From Nitrospira sp. (GTDB taxonomy: Bacteria; Nitrospirota; Nitrospiria; Nitrospirales; Nitrospiraceae), in assembly GCA_024998625.1 (NCBI GenBank), contig JACOEL010000015.1:1-64000 (forward strand): 64,000 bases of DNA, read 5' to 3'. Every line of letters starts with the position of its first letter. The first letter of the stretch is position 1. The position numbers were made by a program, and so were the translations under genes. Positions 52,699-59,915 of this stretch are shown here, piece after piece. Below the pieces are notes generated by a model. It did no database searches, had not been told where the DNA came from, and was given only the letters and a program-made list of their open reading frames with translations.

Positions 52699-52809
52699 TT
52701 GCCAAACAAATTCAGGTGCAGACGGCCCTTCCGCACGACACTTTTTTCAGTGGTGTTGGGATCAGGACTACGGGGAGGGTTTGACGTGAGAAAGGAGCGG
52801 AAGGCATGA
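52699..52809 (+). CDS. Possible leader peptide before the zinc-finger gene
   Basis: A 36-residue open frame from a TTG that follows AAGGAGGAGGT at good distance; the ribosome binding site is stronger than that of the next gene. The peptide begins MPNKFRCRRPFRTT and has many Arg residues. Its TGA overlaps the ATG of the zinc-finger gene (ATGA), which suggests that translating the small frame lets ribosomes reach the next start. Could also be chance. Confidence 0.4.
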   Translation: MPNKFRCRRPFRTTLFSVVLGSGLRGGFDVRKERKA

Positions 52810-53483
52810 GCGCACAGAGGCAAGCCGAGGAGGCATTCCAACAGGAGTACCAGAAAGCCATCGAGCGCATCCGCACGATGCCGGATGGCGCCGTCGGCTG
52901 GGTGCTCCGGTTCCTGCAAACGGACCTAGAGGCCCTGACGCCGACCGAATGGACGTTGGTGGCGTTTGAAGTCGCGGCCTTTGTCGATGAGACGGGAGAC
53001 CGGTACGGCGGAATGGTGGCCCCGGAAAGCGGCTGGAGCGTGGAAGGGGTGCCCAACGCGAAGAACTATCAGACAATACCCAGTCGCAAAGAAGCACAGG
53101 ACATTCAGGCCACAGTCCTAGAGCAGTTAGAACTCTACTGGCACGAAGGATACATCGCCTTCACCTTTCCGCAGATGACGCTGGTCGTGGTCTCGCCAGG
53201 CAGCTTCTCCGACGAGACCGGGACAATCTTCGTGAGCGCGAAACGCAAGGCCAAGGAGTTTGAATACCGCTTTGTTCATCTCTTGGCCCAGTCCGGGGAC
53301 TACATTCGGCGCTGTCCGGAATGCGCCAAGATCTATTTAGCGATCCGGCGCGACCAGCTATACTGCCAGCCACGCTGTCAAAACCGAGTTGCGGCGAGAA
53401 AATGGCGAGAAAGCCGGAAGACCGACCAAAAGACAGAGCGACGAAAGGAGGACCGCCATGGCAAGAAAAGAGGGAAAGGATAG
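52806..53483 (+). CDS. CGNR-like zinc-finger protein
   Basis: A 225-residue protein. The N-terminal 150 residues are alpha/beta with no known motif. The C-terminal part has a zinc-binding signature reminiscent of CGNR-type fingers: RCPECAKIYLAIRRDQLYC followed by QPRCQNRVAARKWRE, giving four Cys as C-x2-C and C-x3-C. The end is Lys/Arg/Glu-rich. Proteins with CGNR-like ends are usually transcription regulators. The stop lies 26 bases inside the integrase gene, so the two are co-translated; it may regulate integrase expression. Confidence 0.7.
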   Translation: MSAQRQAEEAFQQEYQKAIERIRTMPDGAVGWVLRFLQTDLEALTPTEWTLVAFEVAAFVDETGDRYGGMVAPESGWSVEGVPNAKNYQTIPSRKEAQDIQATVLEQLELYWHEGYIAFTFPQMTLVVVSPGSFSDETGTIFVSAKRKAKEFEYRFVHLLAQSGDYIRRCPECAKIYLAIRRDQLYCQPRCQNRVAARKWRESRKTDQKTERRKEDRHGKKRGKG

Positions 53484-54630
53484 AGGCATCACCCAGCGGA
53501 AGGGCCGCGAGGGCTGGTGGGTGCGCGTCTATGAAGAGGGACGCCAGACGTGGCACAAGTGCGACACAAAAAGCCAAGCACGCACGCTGTATGGCAAGTT
53601 AAAAGCCGACGCACGAGAGGGAAAACTCTTTCCCAAACCGAAGAAGACAAAATCAATCCTGCTGAAAGATTACTTTGTGACGTGGCTCAAAAACCAACCC
53701 GCACGCGGCAAGAAACTTACGACGATCAAGACGTACGAGTCGCGATTACGAAAACATGCCCTCCCCGCCTTCGGAACGTCTCAACTCTCTGCAATCTCAC
53801 GTCCCCGCATCAAAGCATGGGCCGCCGGGCTGCTCGAAAAGGGTTTGGATTTCGATACGGCGCTGAATGCACTCTTGACGCTCAGCGCGGTCTTAACCGA
53901 AGCCGTCGAGGACGGACTGATTACCCATAACCCTGCCCTTCGTTCCGGCAAACTGTTGAAACGGCCGGCGACCATCGAGGAATCCGAACTCGCGATCTTC
54001 ACCCCCGAGGAGGAAGGCCTCTTACTGGAAACCATCCGACGCGAACGCCCGCTGTTTTACCCGATGGCCCTGACCTTCTTTCGCACCGGCCTACGAGCGG
54101 GAGAGGTGCTGGGACTCCATCGCGGTGACCTGAACTTTCACAGCCGATCAATCTACGTTCAACGGAACTGGTCACGGGGGATCTTGGGTACACCCAAGAA
54201 CGGGAAGGCCCGCCGGGTGGACATGTCTCAGGGGCTAGCAAAGGCTCTTACGGAATGGATCGAGCTACAGGATCTGGAGGCGGCAGCCGCTGGACAGGCA
54301 GCGCCTGAAATCCTCTTTCCAGGCAACCTTGGCGGAACCAGGCGGGAGCCAAGTTATATGGCCGAGAATTGGCTGCGGTACAAACTCTGGTTTCCGATGG
54401 TGGCGAGGGCAGGACTGCGACGACTGGATATGCATAGTGTCCGACATACCTATGCAAGCCGACTCATCGCGAATGGCGAGAACTTAAAATACGTCCAAGA
54501 CCAACTGGGCCATGCCTCGATTACCATCACCTGTGACACATACGGACATCTTATACCGGGCGGTAACAGGCAAGCGGTGGACAAGTTAGATCAGGAACGG
54601 ATCAAGCCGGATCATAGTCATGCTTCTTGA
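53458..54630 (+). CDS. Tyrosine recombinase (integrase) of the element
   Basis: A 390-residue tyrosine recombinase with an AP2-like arm domain (residues 1-60, ITQRKGREGWWVRVYEEGRQ), a SAM-like core-binding domain (about 70-170) and the catalytic domain. The catalytic residues are visible: R213 (TGLRAGEVLGL), H326 and R329 (HSVRH), H352 (LGHAS) and the nucleophile Y362 (DTYGHL). It is the right length for a phage or island integrase. Upstream in-frame codons exist, but a perfect AGGAGG site precedes the ATG at 53458. It lies beside the right attachment site, as expected. Confidence 0.95.
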   Translation: MARKEGKDRGITQRKGREGWWVRVYEEGRQTWHKCDTKSQARTLYGKLKADAREGKLFPKPKKTKSILLKDYFVTWLKNQPARGKKLTTIKTYESRLRKHALPAFGTSQLSAISRPRIKAWAAGLLEKGLDFDTALNALLTLSAVLTEAVEDGLITHNPALRSGKLLKRPATIEESELAIFTPEEEGLLLETIRRERPLFYPMALTFFRTGLRAGEVLGLHRGDLNFHSRSIYVQRNWSRGILGTPKNGKARRVDMSQGLAKALTEWIELQDLEAAAAGQAAPEILFPGNLGGTRREPSYMAENWLRYKLWFPMVARAGLRRLDMHSVRHTYASRLIANGENLKYVQDQLGHASITITCDTYGHLIPGGNRQAVDKLDQERIKPDHSHAS

Positions 54631-54793
54631 TTATATCCTTAATGATCTGAGCTTCGAGTCGCTTACGCCCCGAAGCAGTTGTCTCTTTGTGATAGGCCCA
54701 TGAATCCTTCATTCCAGGACGAATCATCTTAATAGCACCTGGGGTTTGCTTCCCAGGGGGAGTGATGTAGATCGTTATCTTCCGCGATTTCAT
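54602..54793 (-). CDS. Small basic protein at the element's right end
   Basis: A 63-residue protein, convergent with the integrase and overlapping its last 29 bases. AGGGG precedes the ATG. The sequence has a beta-hairpin-like start (KITIYITPPGKQTPGAIKMI) and a basic helix (SGRKRLEAQIIKDIIKKHDY). No family recognised. A second Xis-like or DNA-binding factor is possible from size and place, but this is inference. Confidence 0.5.
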   Translation of the reverse strand: MKSRKITIYITPPGKQTPGAIKMIRPGMKDSWAYHKETTASGRKRLEAQIIKDIIKKHDYDPA

Positions 54794-54809
54794 AATAAAC
54801 CCCTTTTTG

Positions 54810-54833
54810 AACCGTGACCAAAACCGTGACCAA
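54810..54833 (+). repeat. Arm-like repeat pair, right end
   Basis: Exact copy of the 24-base unit at 48531-48554, 35 bases inside the right attachment repeat. See the left copy for interpretation. Confidence 0.7.
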
Positions 54834-54848
54834 CGCATCTGAAAATTT

Positions 54849-55043
54849 CTAAGTCTTTGATTTTTGAGCGAATACCGTGGCATCGCAGGCGATGTACTTA
54901 ATCTGTTTCATGGGGACGATGATCACTTCCTTGGCCGAATCGACTTCCAGCACCTCCATATCCTCGCTGATCGTGTGACGAATCGCATCCTTCACCAGTA
55001 ATTCCTGATTGTCGGCAAACACGACTTTCACCCAATATTGCAC
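54849..55043 (-). CDS. Small conserved-looking protein, target of the element
   Basis: A 64-residue protein with a compact beta pattern: QYWVKVVFADNQELLVKDAI, then DMEVLEVDSAKEVIIVPM and KQIKYIACDATVFAQK. It resembles small beta-barrel or SH3-like proteins but no family can be named. A GTG is at 55052, but AAGGAG sits eight bases before the GTG at 55043, the better start. Its 3' end is the attachment site; the last residues (KSKT) probably come from the element and the original ending was KAKS. proC lies about 15 bases upstream on the same strand. Confidence 0.72.
   Translation of the reverse strand: MQYWVKVVFADNQELLVKDAIRHTISEDMEVLEVDSAKEVIIVPMKQIKYIACDATVFAQKSKT
54868..54900 (-). repeat. 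Right attachment site in the 3' end of a host gene
   Basis: Thirty-three bases matching 48378-48410 with two mismatches. It lies within the last codons of the gene at 54849-55043, so integration at this end keeps the gene intact. The two substitutions are silent in the encoded protein, consistent with the element carrying its own copy of the end. Confidence 0.88.
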
Positions 55044-55058
55044 GAGACGCACTCCTTG

Positions 55059-55889
55059 TTAGAGGTGATGGTTCTCTTCTTGTCCCAGTTCCTGCGATCG
55101 TTGCGCCGCGGCTGTCACGGCCGACATCAAGGTCGCGCGCAGCCGCCCCTGCTCCAGGCGGGAGAGTCCCGCAATCGTGGTGCCGCCCGGCGAGGCCACG
55201 CGATCTTTCAACACCGCCGGATGTGTCCCCTGCTCCAGCACCATACGCGCCGCGCCGGCTACTGTCTGCGCCGCCAGAACTTGTGCGGTGGCCCTTGGTA
55301 ATCCCATCAACACGCCGCCGTCGGCCAGCGCTTCGATCATGGCGAACACGTAGGCCGGTCCGCTACCGCTCAGTCCGGTCACGGCATCCATCAACCGCTC
55401 TTCCACCACAACCACCTTGCCGACCGATTCGAAGAGGCATCGCGTGCGGTCCTGATCTTCGGACGACAACCCCGGCGCGAGGCTGACCGCCGTCACCCCT
55501 TCCCCGATGGTCGAGGGCGTGTTCGGCATGGCACGGACAAGCCTGGTTGCCGTCTTGAGATGAGCCTGCAGGCGTGAGATGAGGTACCCGGCTGCAACGG
55601 ACATCACGAGGGGCCGGGCTTGGAGGCTTGAAGCCACTTCATCCAGAACCGCGTCGAGCACCTGCGGTTCGACACAGAACACGAGGAGCTCCGCGCCTTG
55701 CGCCGCGGCCCTGTTGTCGGCATGGACGGCGACGCCAAATCGGTCTGCCAGCAGTTCCCGACGATGACCATCTGGATCGCTGACGGTGAGGTGCTCAGCG
55801 GCAGCCACGCCCTTGCGCAGGAGACCTGCCAGCAGCGCCTCGGCCATATTGCCGCCGCCGATGAACGCGATTCGTGTCCCCGTCAACAT
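55059..55889 (-). CDS. proC: Pyrroline-5-carboxylate reductase
   Basis: A 276-residue enzyme making proline from pyrroline-5-carboxylate with NAD(P)H. The N-terminus has the dinucleotide loop IAFIGGGNMAEALLAGL. The central strand LVRAMPNTPSTIGEGVTAVS and the C-terminal dimerisation segment GLSGSGPAYVFAMIEALADG, with RVASPGGTTIAGL, are signatures of ProC. The ATG at 55889 starts immediately before the Rossmann strand; the frame is open 12 codons upstream. A TATAAT lies six bases before the ATG, so the mRNA may be leaderless. Confidence 0.96.
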   Translation of the reverse strand: MLTGTRIAFIGGGNMAEALLAGLLRKGVAAAEHLTVSDPDGHRRELLADRFGVAVHADNRAAAQGAELLVFCVEPQVLDAVLDEVASSLQARPLVMSVAAGYLISRLQAHLKTATRLVRAMPNTPSTIGEGVTAVSLAPGLSSEDQDRTRCLFESVGKVVVVEERLMDAVTGLSGSGPAYVFAMIEALADGGVLMGLPRATAQVLAAQTVAGAARMVLEQGTHPAVLKDRVASPGGTTIAGLSRLEQGRLRATLMSAVTAAAQRSQELGQEENHHL

Positions 55890-55895
55890 GGCGCG

Positions 55896-55925
55896 ATTAT
55901 ACGGACGGCGCTCCGACGGGCGCAA
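55896..55925 (-). promoter_or_regulatory. Probable leaderless promoter of proC
   Basis: On the minus strand TTGCGC (55920-55925) and TATAAT (55896-55901) are 18 bases apart. The -10 box ends six bases before the proC ATG, so transcription would start at or next to the start codon. No Shine-Dalgarno is visible, which fits a leaderless mRNA. Confidence 0.55.
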
Positions 55926-56003
55926 CTTGCAACAGCCGGAAGGGGTTGTATAGAGTGACGGCAGGGTTCGTGATCATCGTCTTTTCATTAGAATGGAGCA
56001 GAC

Positions 56004-57080
56004 ATGAGATGCATCCTTTCGCTCATCACCCTGGGGGCCTTGGTACTCCTGGGCGACCAGAGTTGGGCCCGCCGCGACGCCTTAACCGCCGAACAAAAGA
56101 GTCAATTGGAACGCATCGATCGCGTATTGGTCGATGTAATTGCCCTCTCGGACAAGGGTAGCCTCGACGCCAAACCCCTGGTCGACGTGGTCGCCACCCG
56201 CATGAAAGAATTCGACTACACGATCGTGACCGATCCGACCCAGCCGCACGATGTGGCACTCAAGATCAAATGCGAGCAGCGGAAGACCTGGGAGGGCACC
56301 ACGACCATGGGCAGCGATGCCGATCTTCCCGATTCTCCGTCTCGTATCTGGAAGGGTCCGGCCTGCCAGCTCGGCTATCTCCTCAACGGGAAAAAAATGG
56401 CCTGGCGCAAAGAGGTCCGGACGGACTTCGACGATGCCCAAGCCGCGGCCACACTCGCCAAAGCGGGCGATCCCACGGCCTACGCGATGGCCAAGTTACA
56501 AGCGCGCCTGGAAGAGTACGATTTCCCCGCGCTCATCACCGCTGAATGGGGACAGGAAGCGCGCCTGTTCCGCCTCTACGACGATCCCAAGACTCCGGTC
56601 ACGCGCAAGGTGAAGCTGGTGGCCCTGTTCGGCGACCTGTTCTCCGTGAAGGCGATCCCGCGCCTCCTCGACGGCCTCAATGGGGCCGACCGCAGTATCG
56701 CCAAAGCCTCGGCCCTGGCGCTGGGCAATATCGGCCAGAAAGACACGATCCCCGTGCTCATCAAGACGATGAAATCCGGCCCCCCGGATTTACGCGCGCC
56801 GGCCGCGAAAGCCCTGGGCATCGTCGGTGCATTACACGGAGACTTCACGATCGTGGATCCCCTGCTCGAGACGTTGAATACCGAAGATATCGCCGTGAAA
56901 ACCGAGGTCGCCTGGGCGCTCGGGAAATTACCGGACATGCGGGCCTATGAACCGCTGTTTACGCTCCAGAAATCGCTCTATCGCGTGCACGAAAACGACG
57001 CCGATCCCAACCTAGTCAAATTGAAGGAAGCCGTCAATTGGAGTATCAAACAGATCGACACTTGGGAACACGTGCAATAG
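56004..57080 (+). CDS. Exported HEAT-repeat protein
   Basis: A 358-residue protein with a signal peptide (MRCILSLITLGALVLLG, cleavage near residue 22). Residues 25-180 form a mixed domain of unknown kind. From about residue 190 HEAT-like repeats follow: KVKLVALFGDLFSVKAIPRL, ASALALGNIGQKDTIPVLIK, DLRAPAAKALGIVGALHGDF and TEVAWALGKLPDMRAYEPLF. Such repeats bind protein partners. GGAG lies before the ATG. It overlaps none of its neighbours, but the next gene starts 38 bases downstream in the same direction and may be co-transcribed. Confidence 0.8.
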   Translation: MRCILSLITLGALVLLGDQSWARRDALTAEQKSQLERIDRVLVDVIALSDKGSLDAKPLVDVVATRMKEFDYTIVTDPTQPHDVALKIKCEQRKTWEGTTTMGSDADLPDSPSRIWKGPACQLGYLLNGKKMAWRKEVRTDFDDAQAAATLAKAGDPTAYAMAKLQARLEEYDFPALITAEWGQEARLFRLYDDPKTPVTRKVKLVALFGDLFSVKAIPRLLDGLNGADRSIAKASALALGNIGQKDTIPVLIKTMKSGPPDLRAPAAKALGIVGALHGDFTIVDPLLETLNTEDIAVKTEVAWALGKLPDMRAYEPLFTLQKSLYRVHENDADPNLVKLKEAVNWSIKQIDTWEHVQ

Positions 57081-57118
57081 CAGGCGCCGCTTTTCTCCCC
57101 TGCCTCAGCAGATCGACC

Positions 57119-57637
57119 ATGCGACGGACTGTCGTTGCCTGTCCAATCCTGGCGGTGGCGCTCATCGTCTGCATTGCTGTCAGCGGGCAAGCTCAGGTGA
57201 TGGGGGAAGAGGCGGAACTCGACCGCCTCCGGGCAAAGGCGGAAGATGCCATGGGCAATGACGATGCGGAGACTGCGGCGATGAGCATGGGACGCGCGGC
57301 ATTGATGGCAGCACAACTCTCCAAGCGGCAGACCGAGCCGGCCCCGCGACTGACCTTCACCGCCACGGAGCACCTCTACCGGTCGCAGGAACATGGGTAT
57401 CGGGCGATTGCCCTGTTTCGGCGAGCCGGCGGGGAACTCCCCGCTTCAGCTGGCGTCTGCGGCAGTCTTCAACTGGCACAGCTCGAACTGCGGCATGCGC
57501 AGGAGGCTCTCAGCGGACCGGATGATACAGAGGGAAAGAACATCGCCTCCACTCGACGGAAGGCGGCTCAGCAGAGCATGGACGATTGGTCGATCGTGTT
57601 GGATTCGATGCAAGGGGAATTTCGCTGTCCCACCTAG
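57119..57637 (+). CDS. Exported helical protein of unknown function
   Basis: A 172-residue protein with a signal peptide (RRTVVACPILAVALIVCIAV, cleavage near residue 26). The mature part is helical and Ala/Arg/Glu-rich (EAELDRLRAKAEDAMGNDDA; SMGRAALMAAQLSKRQTEPA). It contains a lone Cys pair separated by about 60 residues (VCGSL and FRCPT), which may form a disulphide. No family recognised. A longer open frame begins 27 codons earlier within the previous gene but has no signal there. Likely periplasmic partner of the HEAT protein. Confidence 0.6.
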   Translation: MRRTVVACPILAVALIVCIAVSGQAQVMGEEAELDRLRAKAEDAMGNDDAETAAMSMGRAALMAAQLSKRQTEPAPRLTFTATEHLYRSQEHGYRAIALFRRAGGELPASAGVCGSLQLAQLELRHAQEALSGPDDTEGKNIASTRRKAAQQSMDDWSIVLDSMQGEFRCPT

Positions 57638-58065
57638 CCCGGACTATTCATGCATACCTGCTCCGGCGTCCGATCCTCTCGCCCGGCGGGGCTGTTCTCG
57701 TTCAGTCTCCTCGACGGACTGGAAGTACGCCTGCGTCGGCCTCACGTGCGAGAAGCCCCGGCGGGCTTCGGTCTCAACCGCCTCGCGACGGCATTCATGA
57801 ATAATCCGGGCCAGCCATCCATTGAAAAAGACCGCTTGCTTCGCTCTCGCATCGCTCCGAGGCTCAACGTACCGCTCACGGGAAAAGAGCTTGTCTCGGC
57901 ACGCTCGGGGTAGGGCGGGTAAGAACCATGTGGCCTCGCCTCCTCGCATTGCTGCGGCCTCGCTGAACGGCCATTTTGAACGGCCTGCGGGAAGGACGAT
58001 CAAACCATGGAACTGTGACTAACCTTGATAAGGCCGCCGGCAAACTGTTTCCGCATCTACCTCTG
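57638..58065. other. Intergenic region with repeat-like sequence
   Basis: About 430 bases without a supported gene. Bases 57822-57988 look like a degraded interspersed repeat: Arg-codon-like GC-rich words such as CTTCGCTCTCGCATCGCTCC and a direct repeat GAACGGCC eight bases apart. I recall similar intergenic sequences in Nitrospira genomes, but that cannot be verified here. Confidence 0.4.
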
Positions 58066-58509
58066 TTAGTCGTCTTCCGGATTAATGATGTGCAGCCCGG
58101 CGGGACGACAGGCCGATAAGAGCTGCTTATCCGCACTCACGACCGTCAGCCGGAGCGGCTTGAGTTCCAACGCCAGGGCCAGGTGTTGAAGCTGCGCCGA
58201 CCGCAGGGCCGGATAATCCAGAATCAATTCCTTCGCGGCCAGGTAGGTCTCCAGCGTCGGGGAGATGAACTGGAAGAGCCCCTGCGAGGCCTCCATCTCG
58301 AACTTGTACAGCACCGAATAACAGTCGTCCCTGGTGATTTCACCCTGCTGCGCACGAACGGAGAGGGCCGAGTAAAAATCCGTGACGCTCCACATGGGCA
58401 GAATGGCGACTTTGCCCCGTTTCACCATAAGCTTGTTCACCACCCGCGTTCCGCGTTCCATGCTGTACCGCTTCACCAACGCCGTGGAATCGAAATAGTA
58501 ATACGGCAT
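58066..58509 (-). CDS. PIN-domain protein (VapC-like)
   Basis: A 147-residue PIN-domain protein, the RNase toxin type of VapBC modules. Acidic residues D7 (YFDSTALVKRY), D44 (SVTDFYSAL) and D127 (SADKQLL) fit the metal site. The usual third Asp in the DALHLA-like segment is Gln106 (RSAQLQHLALAL), so the active site may be weak. The start codon lies one base after the stop of the upstream small gene, the usual antitoxin-toxin arrangement. No promoter between the two. Confidence 0.8.
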   Translation of the reverse strand: MPYYYFDSTALVKRYSMERGTRVVNKLMVKRGKVAILPMWSVTDFYSALSVRAQQGEITRDDCYSVLYKFEMEASQGLFQFISPTLETYLAAKELILDYPALRSAQLQHLALALELKPLRLTVVSADKQLLSACRPAGLHIINPEDD

Positions 58510-58510
58510 C

Positions 58511-58759
58511 CTACACCCTCCCCTTCAAGAGACTGTCGGCCAACGGCGACTGGAGCTTGGAGAGGCGATCCTGCAACTCATCCAATGGCAATTCCTCGTA
58601 GTAGCCCTGTTTGCGGAAAATACTCACGATGTCGCTTTTCAGCACCTGCTGCGTATCTGCCGCCAGCCGTTCGCGCAACCGTTTCTTCATCGCTTGACTG
58701 GACAGCCGGCGCCCACCGTTGCCTTGCTCACCCGCTTTCCGGGTCCCAATTTTACGCAT
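58511..58759 (-). CDS. Probable antitoxin partner of the PIN protein
   Basis: An 82-residue basic protein. The N-terminal 30 residues are Arg/Gly-rich and disordered; a helical part follows (SSQAMKKRLRERLAADTQQV) and the end (IFRKQGYYEELPLDELQDRL, SKLQSPLADSLLKGRV) could embrace the PIN active site. It has no recognised DNA-binding fold. AGGAG precedes the ATG at 58759; a longer open frame runs antisense-like through the upstream gene and is not believed. It lies 34 bases after the LPP20-like gene and may be transcribed with that cluster. Confidence 0.62.
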   Translation of the reverse strand: MRKIGTRKAGEQGNGGRRLSSQAMKKRLRERLAADTQQVLKSDIVSIFRKQGYYEELPLDELQDRLSKLQSPLADSLLKGRV

Positions 58760-58793
58760 CCCTGCTCCTCTCTCCTGTGGTTGACTCACTGCG

Positions 58794-59915
58794 TTAACGA
58801 CTGACCGGCGGCTGCACCGCCTCTTTCGGACAACCGGACGTCGTCGAAGCTGACGCCGGCAAATCCCTCCCTCCATACACATGCGCGGCCACGGATCGGG
58901 CCAGCTCGGACGCAAACTCCTGCTGCATGATGCGAACCGCTTTCGCCGCCGCTTCGCGCTCCGTGACATGGCCTTCCTTCCCGCCTTTCGACAGGGCCCC
59001 GAGCACACGATGGGTCGCGACTTCTTCGATCACGGACTCCGCGCACCAGCGCACGTACCGAAAATGGGGATCGTTTACTTCAATGGGCCAGAGACGCACC
59101 GACCCGGTAATGAGCAATTCTGCCGGGACGGCACCGGCGCCGCGCCCTACCACCGTGAAGCCTTCCTGCGTGAGCCCGTCTACGAGCGCGCGCTCAAGCG
59201 GCTCGGCTTGATCGCCCGACAGATCGACGGCCATGACAAGATTCCTGGCAAGAAACTGTTCCAATTCAGCGGTCAATTCCGCCACACGATACGTCGACGC
59301 ATTGCCCTGACCATTCGCTCGAACGACACGCAGATCGGTGTTATAGGCCTCGCGGAGCACCAGATTCTTGGCGGCCCGTTTGAGATTACGCAGGCGCGAG
59401 AGCTTGTCCTGAGTCTGATGCGCTTCGGTCACTTCGGTCTGAATCATGCGATCGAGTTCATTGAGGCGCTCCACCATCGCCGATTCGGCTTGCACCCGGT
59501 TCATGCCTGCCAGAGCATAGTACTGTCGCGTCTTTTGGTCAAACCAGGTATCCAGGACCTGCACATTTTCCAGCACCTTGTCGGTCGTCACCCGGGTCAC
59601 GTTGTCCAACGTGAGGCGACGCTCCGTACTCGTCTGCCCCCGGGACTCCACCACCAGGTACGATTCCCAGTCTTTCGCCTGCGCCGTAATCTCGGCTTTA
59701 AAAATTCTGGAGACGGCGGCATAGGCCTGCTCCGTTGCCTGCGGTCTCGAATCGGCCTGCCCCACCCCGACGAGATACTGGGCGGAGGGAAACTGAGGGC
59801 TGCCTCCATCAATCCATGACGGACGGGCAGTCCCGCCGAACCATCCGCAGCCGGCCAGCAACAGCAGCAGTGCCGAAAGAACGGCCGCTTGCCCTCGATC
59901 CGTGACGAGCTTCAT
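58794..59915 (-). CDS. LPP20-like outer membrane lipoprotein
   Basis: A 373-residue lipoprotein with lipobox LLAGC (Cys23). The mature N-terminal part has the LPP20 pattern (RPSWIDGGSPQFPSAQYLVG, then VGQADSRPQATEQAYAAVSR). A coiled region follows (residues 150-190) and a C-terminal domain with AVPAELLITGSVRLWPIEVN and EVATHRVLGALSK. The start overlaps the COG3014 gene by four bases. Together with the neighbouring genes it forms a lipoprotein cluster that in other bacteria is linked to peptidoglycan synthase activation. Confidence 0.8.
   Translation of the reverse strand: MKLVTDRGQAAVLSALLLLLAGCGWFGGTARPSWIDGGSPQFPSAQYLVGVGQADSRPQATEQAYAAVSRIFKAEITAQAKDWESYLVVESRGQTSTERRLTLDNVTRVTTDKVLENVQVLDTWFDQKTRQYYALAGMNRVQAESAMVERLNELDRMIQTEVTEAHQTQDKLSRLRNLKRAAKNLVLREAYNTDLRVVRANGQGNASTYRVAELTAELEQFLARNLVMAVDLSGDQAEPLERALVDGLTQEGFTVVGRGAGAVPAELLITGSVRLWPIEVNDPHFRYVRWCAESVIEEVATHRVLGALSKGGKEGHVTEREAAAKAVRIMQQEFASELARSVAAHVYGGRDLPASASTTSGCPKEAVQPPVSR

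Larger units (their letters stand above)
48365..54900. mobile_element. Integrated mobile element with ATPase cargo
   Basis: About 6.5 kb bounded by imperfect direct repeats (48378-48410 and 54868-54900) that duplicate the 3' end of a small host gene. Within lie a tyrosine integrase (53458-54630) at the right end, an Xis-like protein, a Rep/HUH-like protein, a Cys-rich protein, a zinc-finger protein, a GC-rich hairpin block and a large AT-rich ATPase gene as probable cargo. Repeated CCGTGACCA words near both ends look like integrase arm sites. No capsid, relaxase or conjugation genes are present, so it would need a helper to move between cells. Similarity beyond the 33-bp core continues weakly for 13 bases (48365 and 54855 onward). 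Confidence 0.88.

Noticed and set aside
48362-54900. tRNA gene as the integration target
   Set aside because: No tRNA-like sequence occurs near either repeat; the shared sequence is the coding end of a small protein gene instead.
57822-58022. Small open frame within the repeat-like region
   Set aside because: Composition follows the repeat words, not coding bias, and no ribosome binding site is present.
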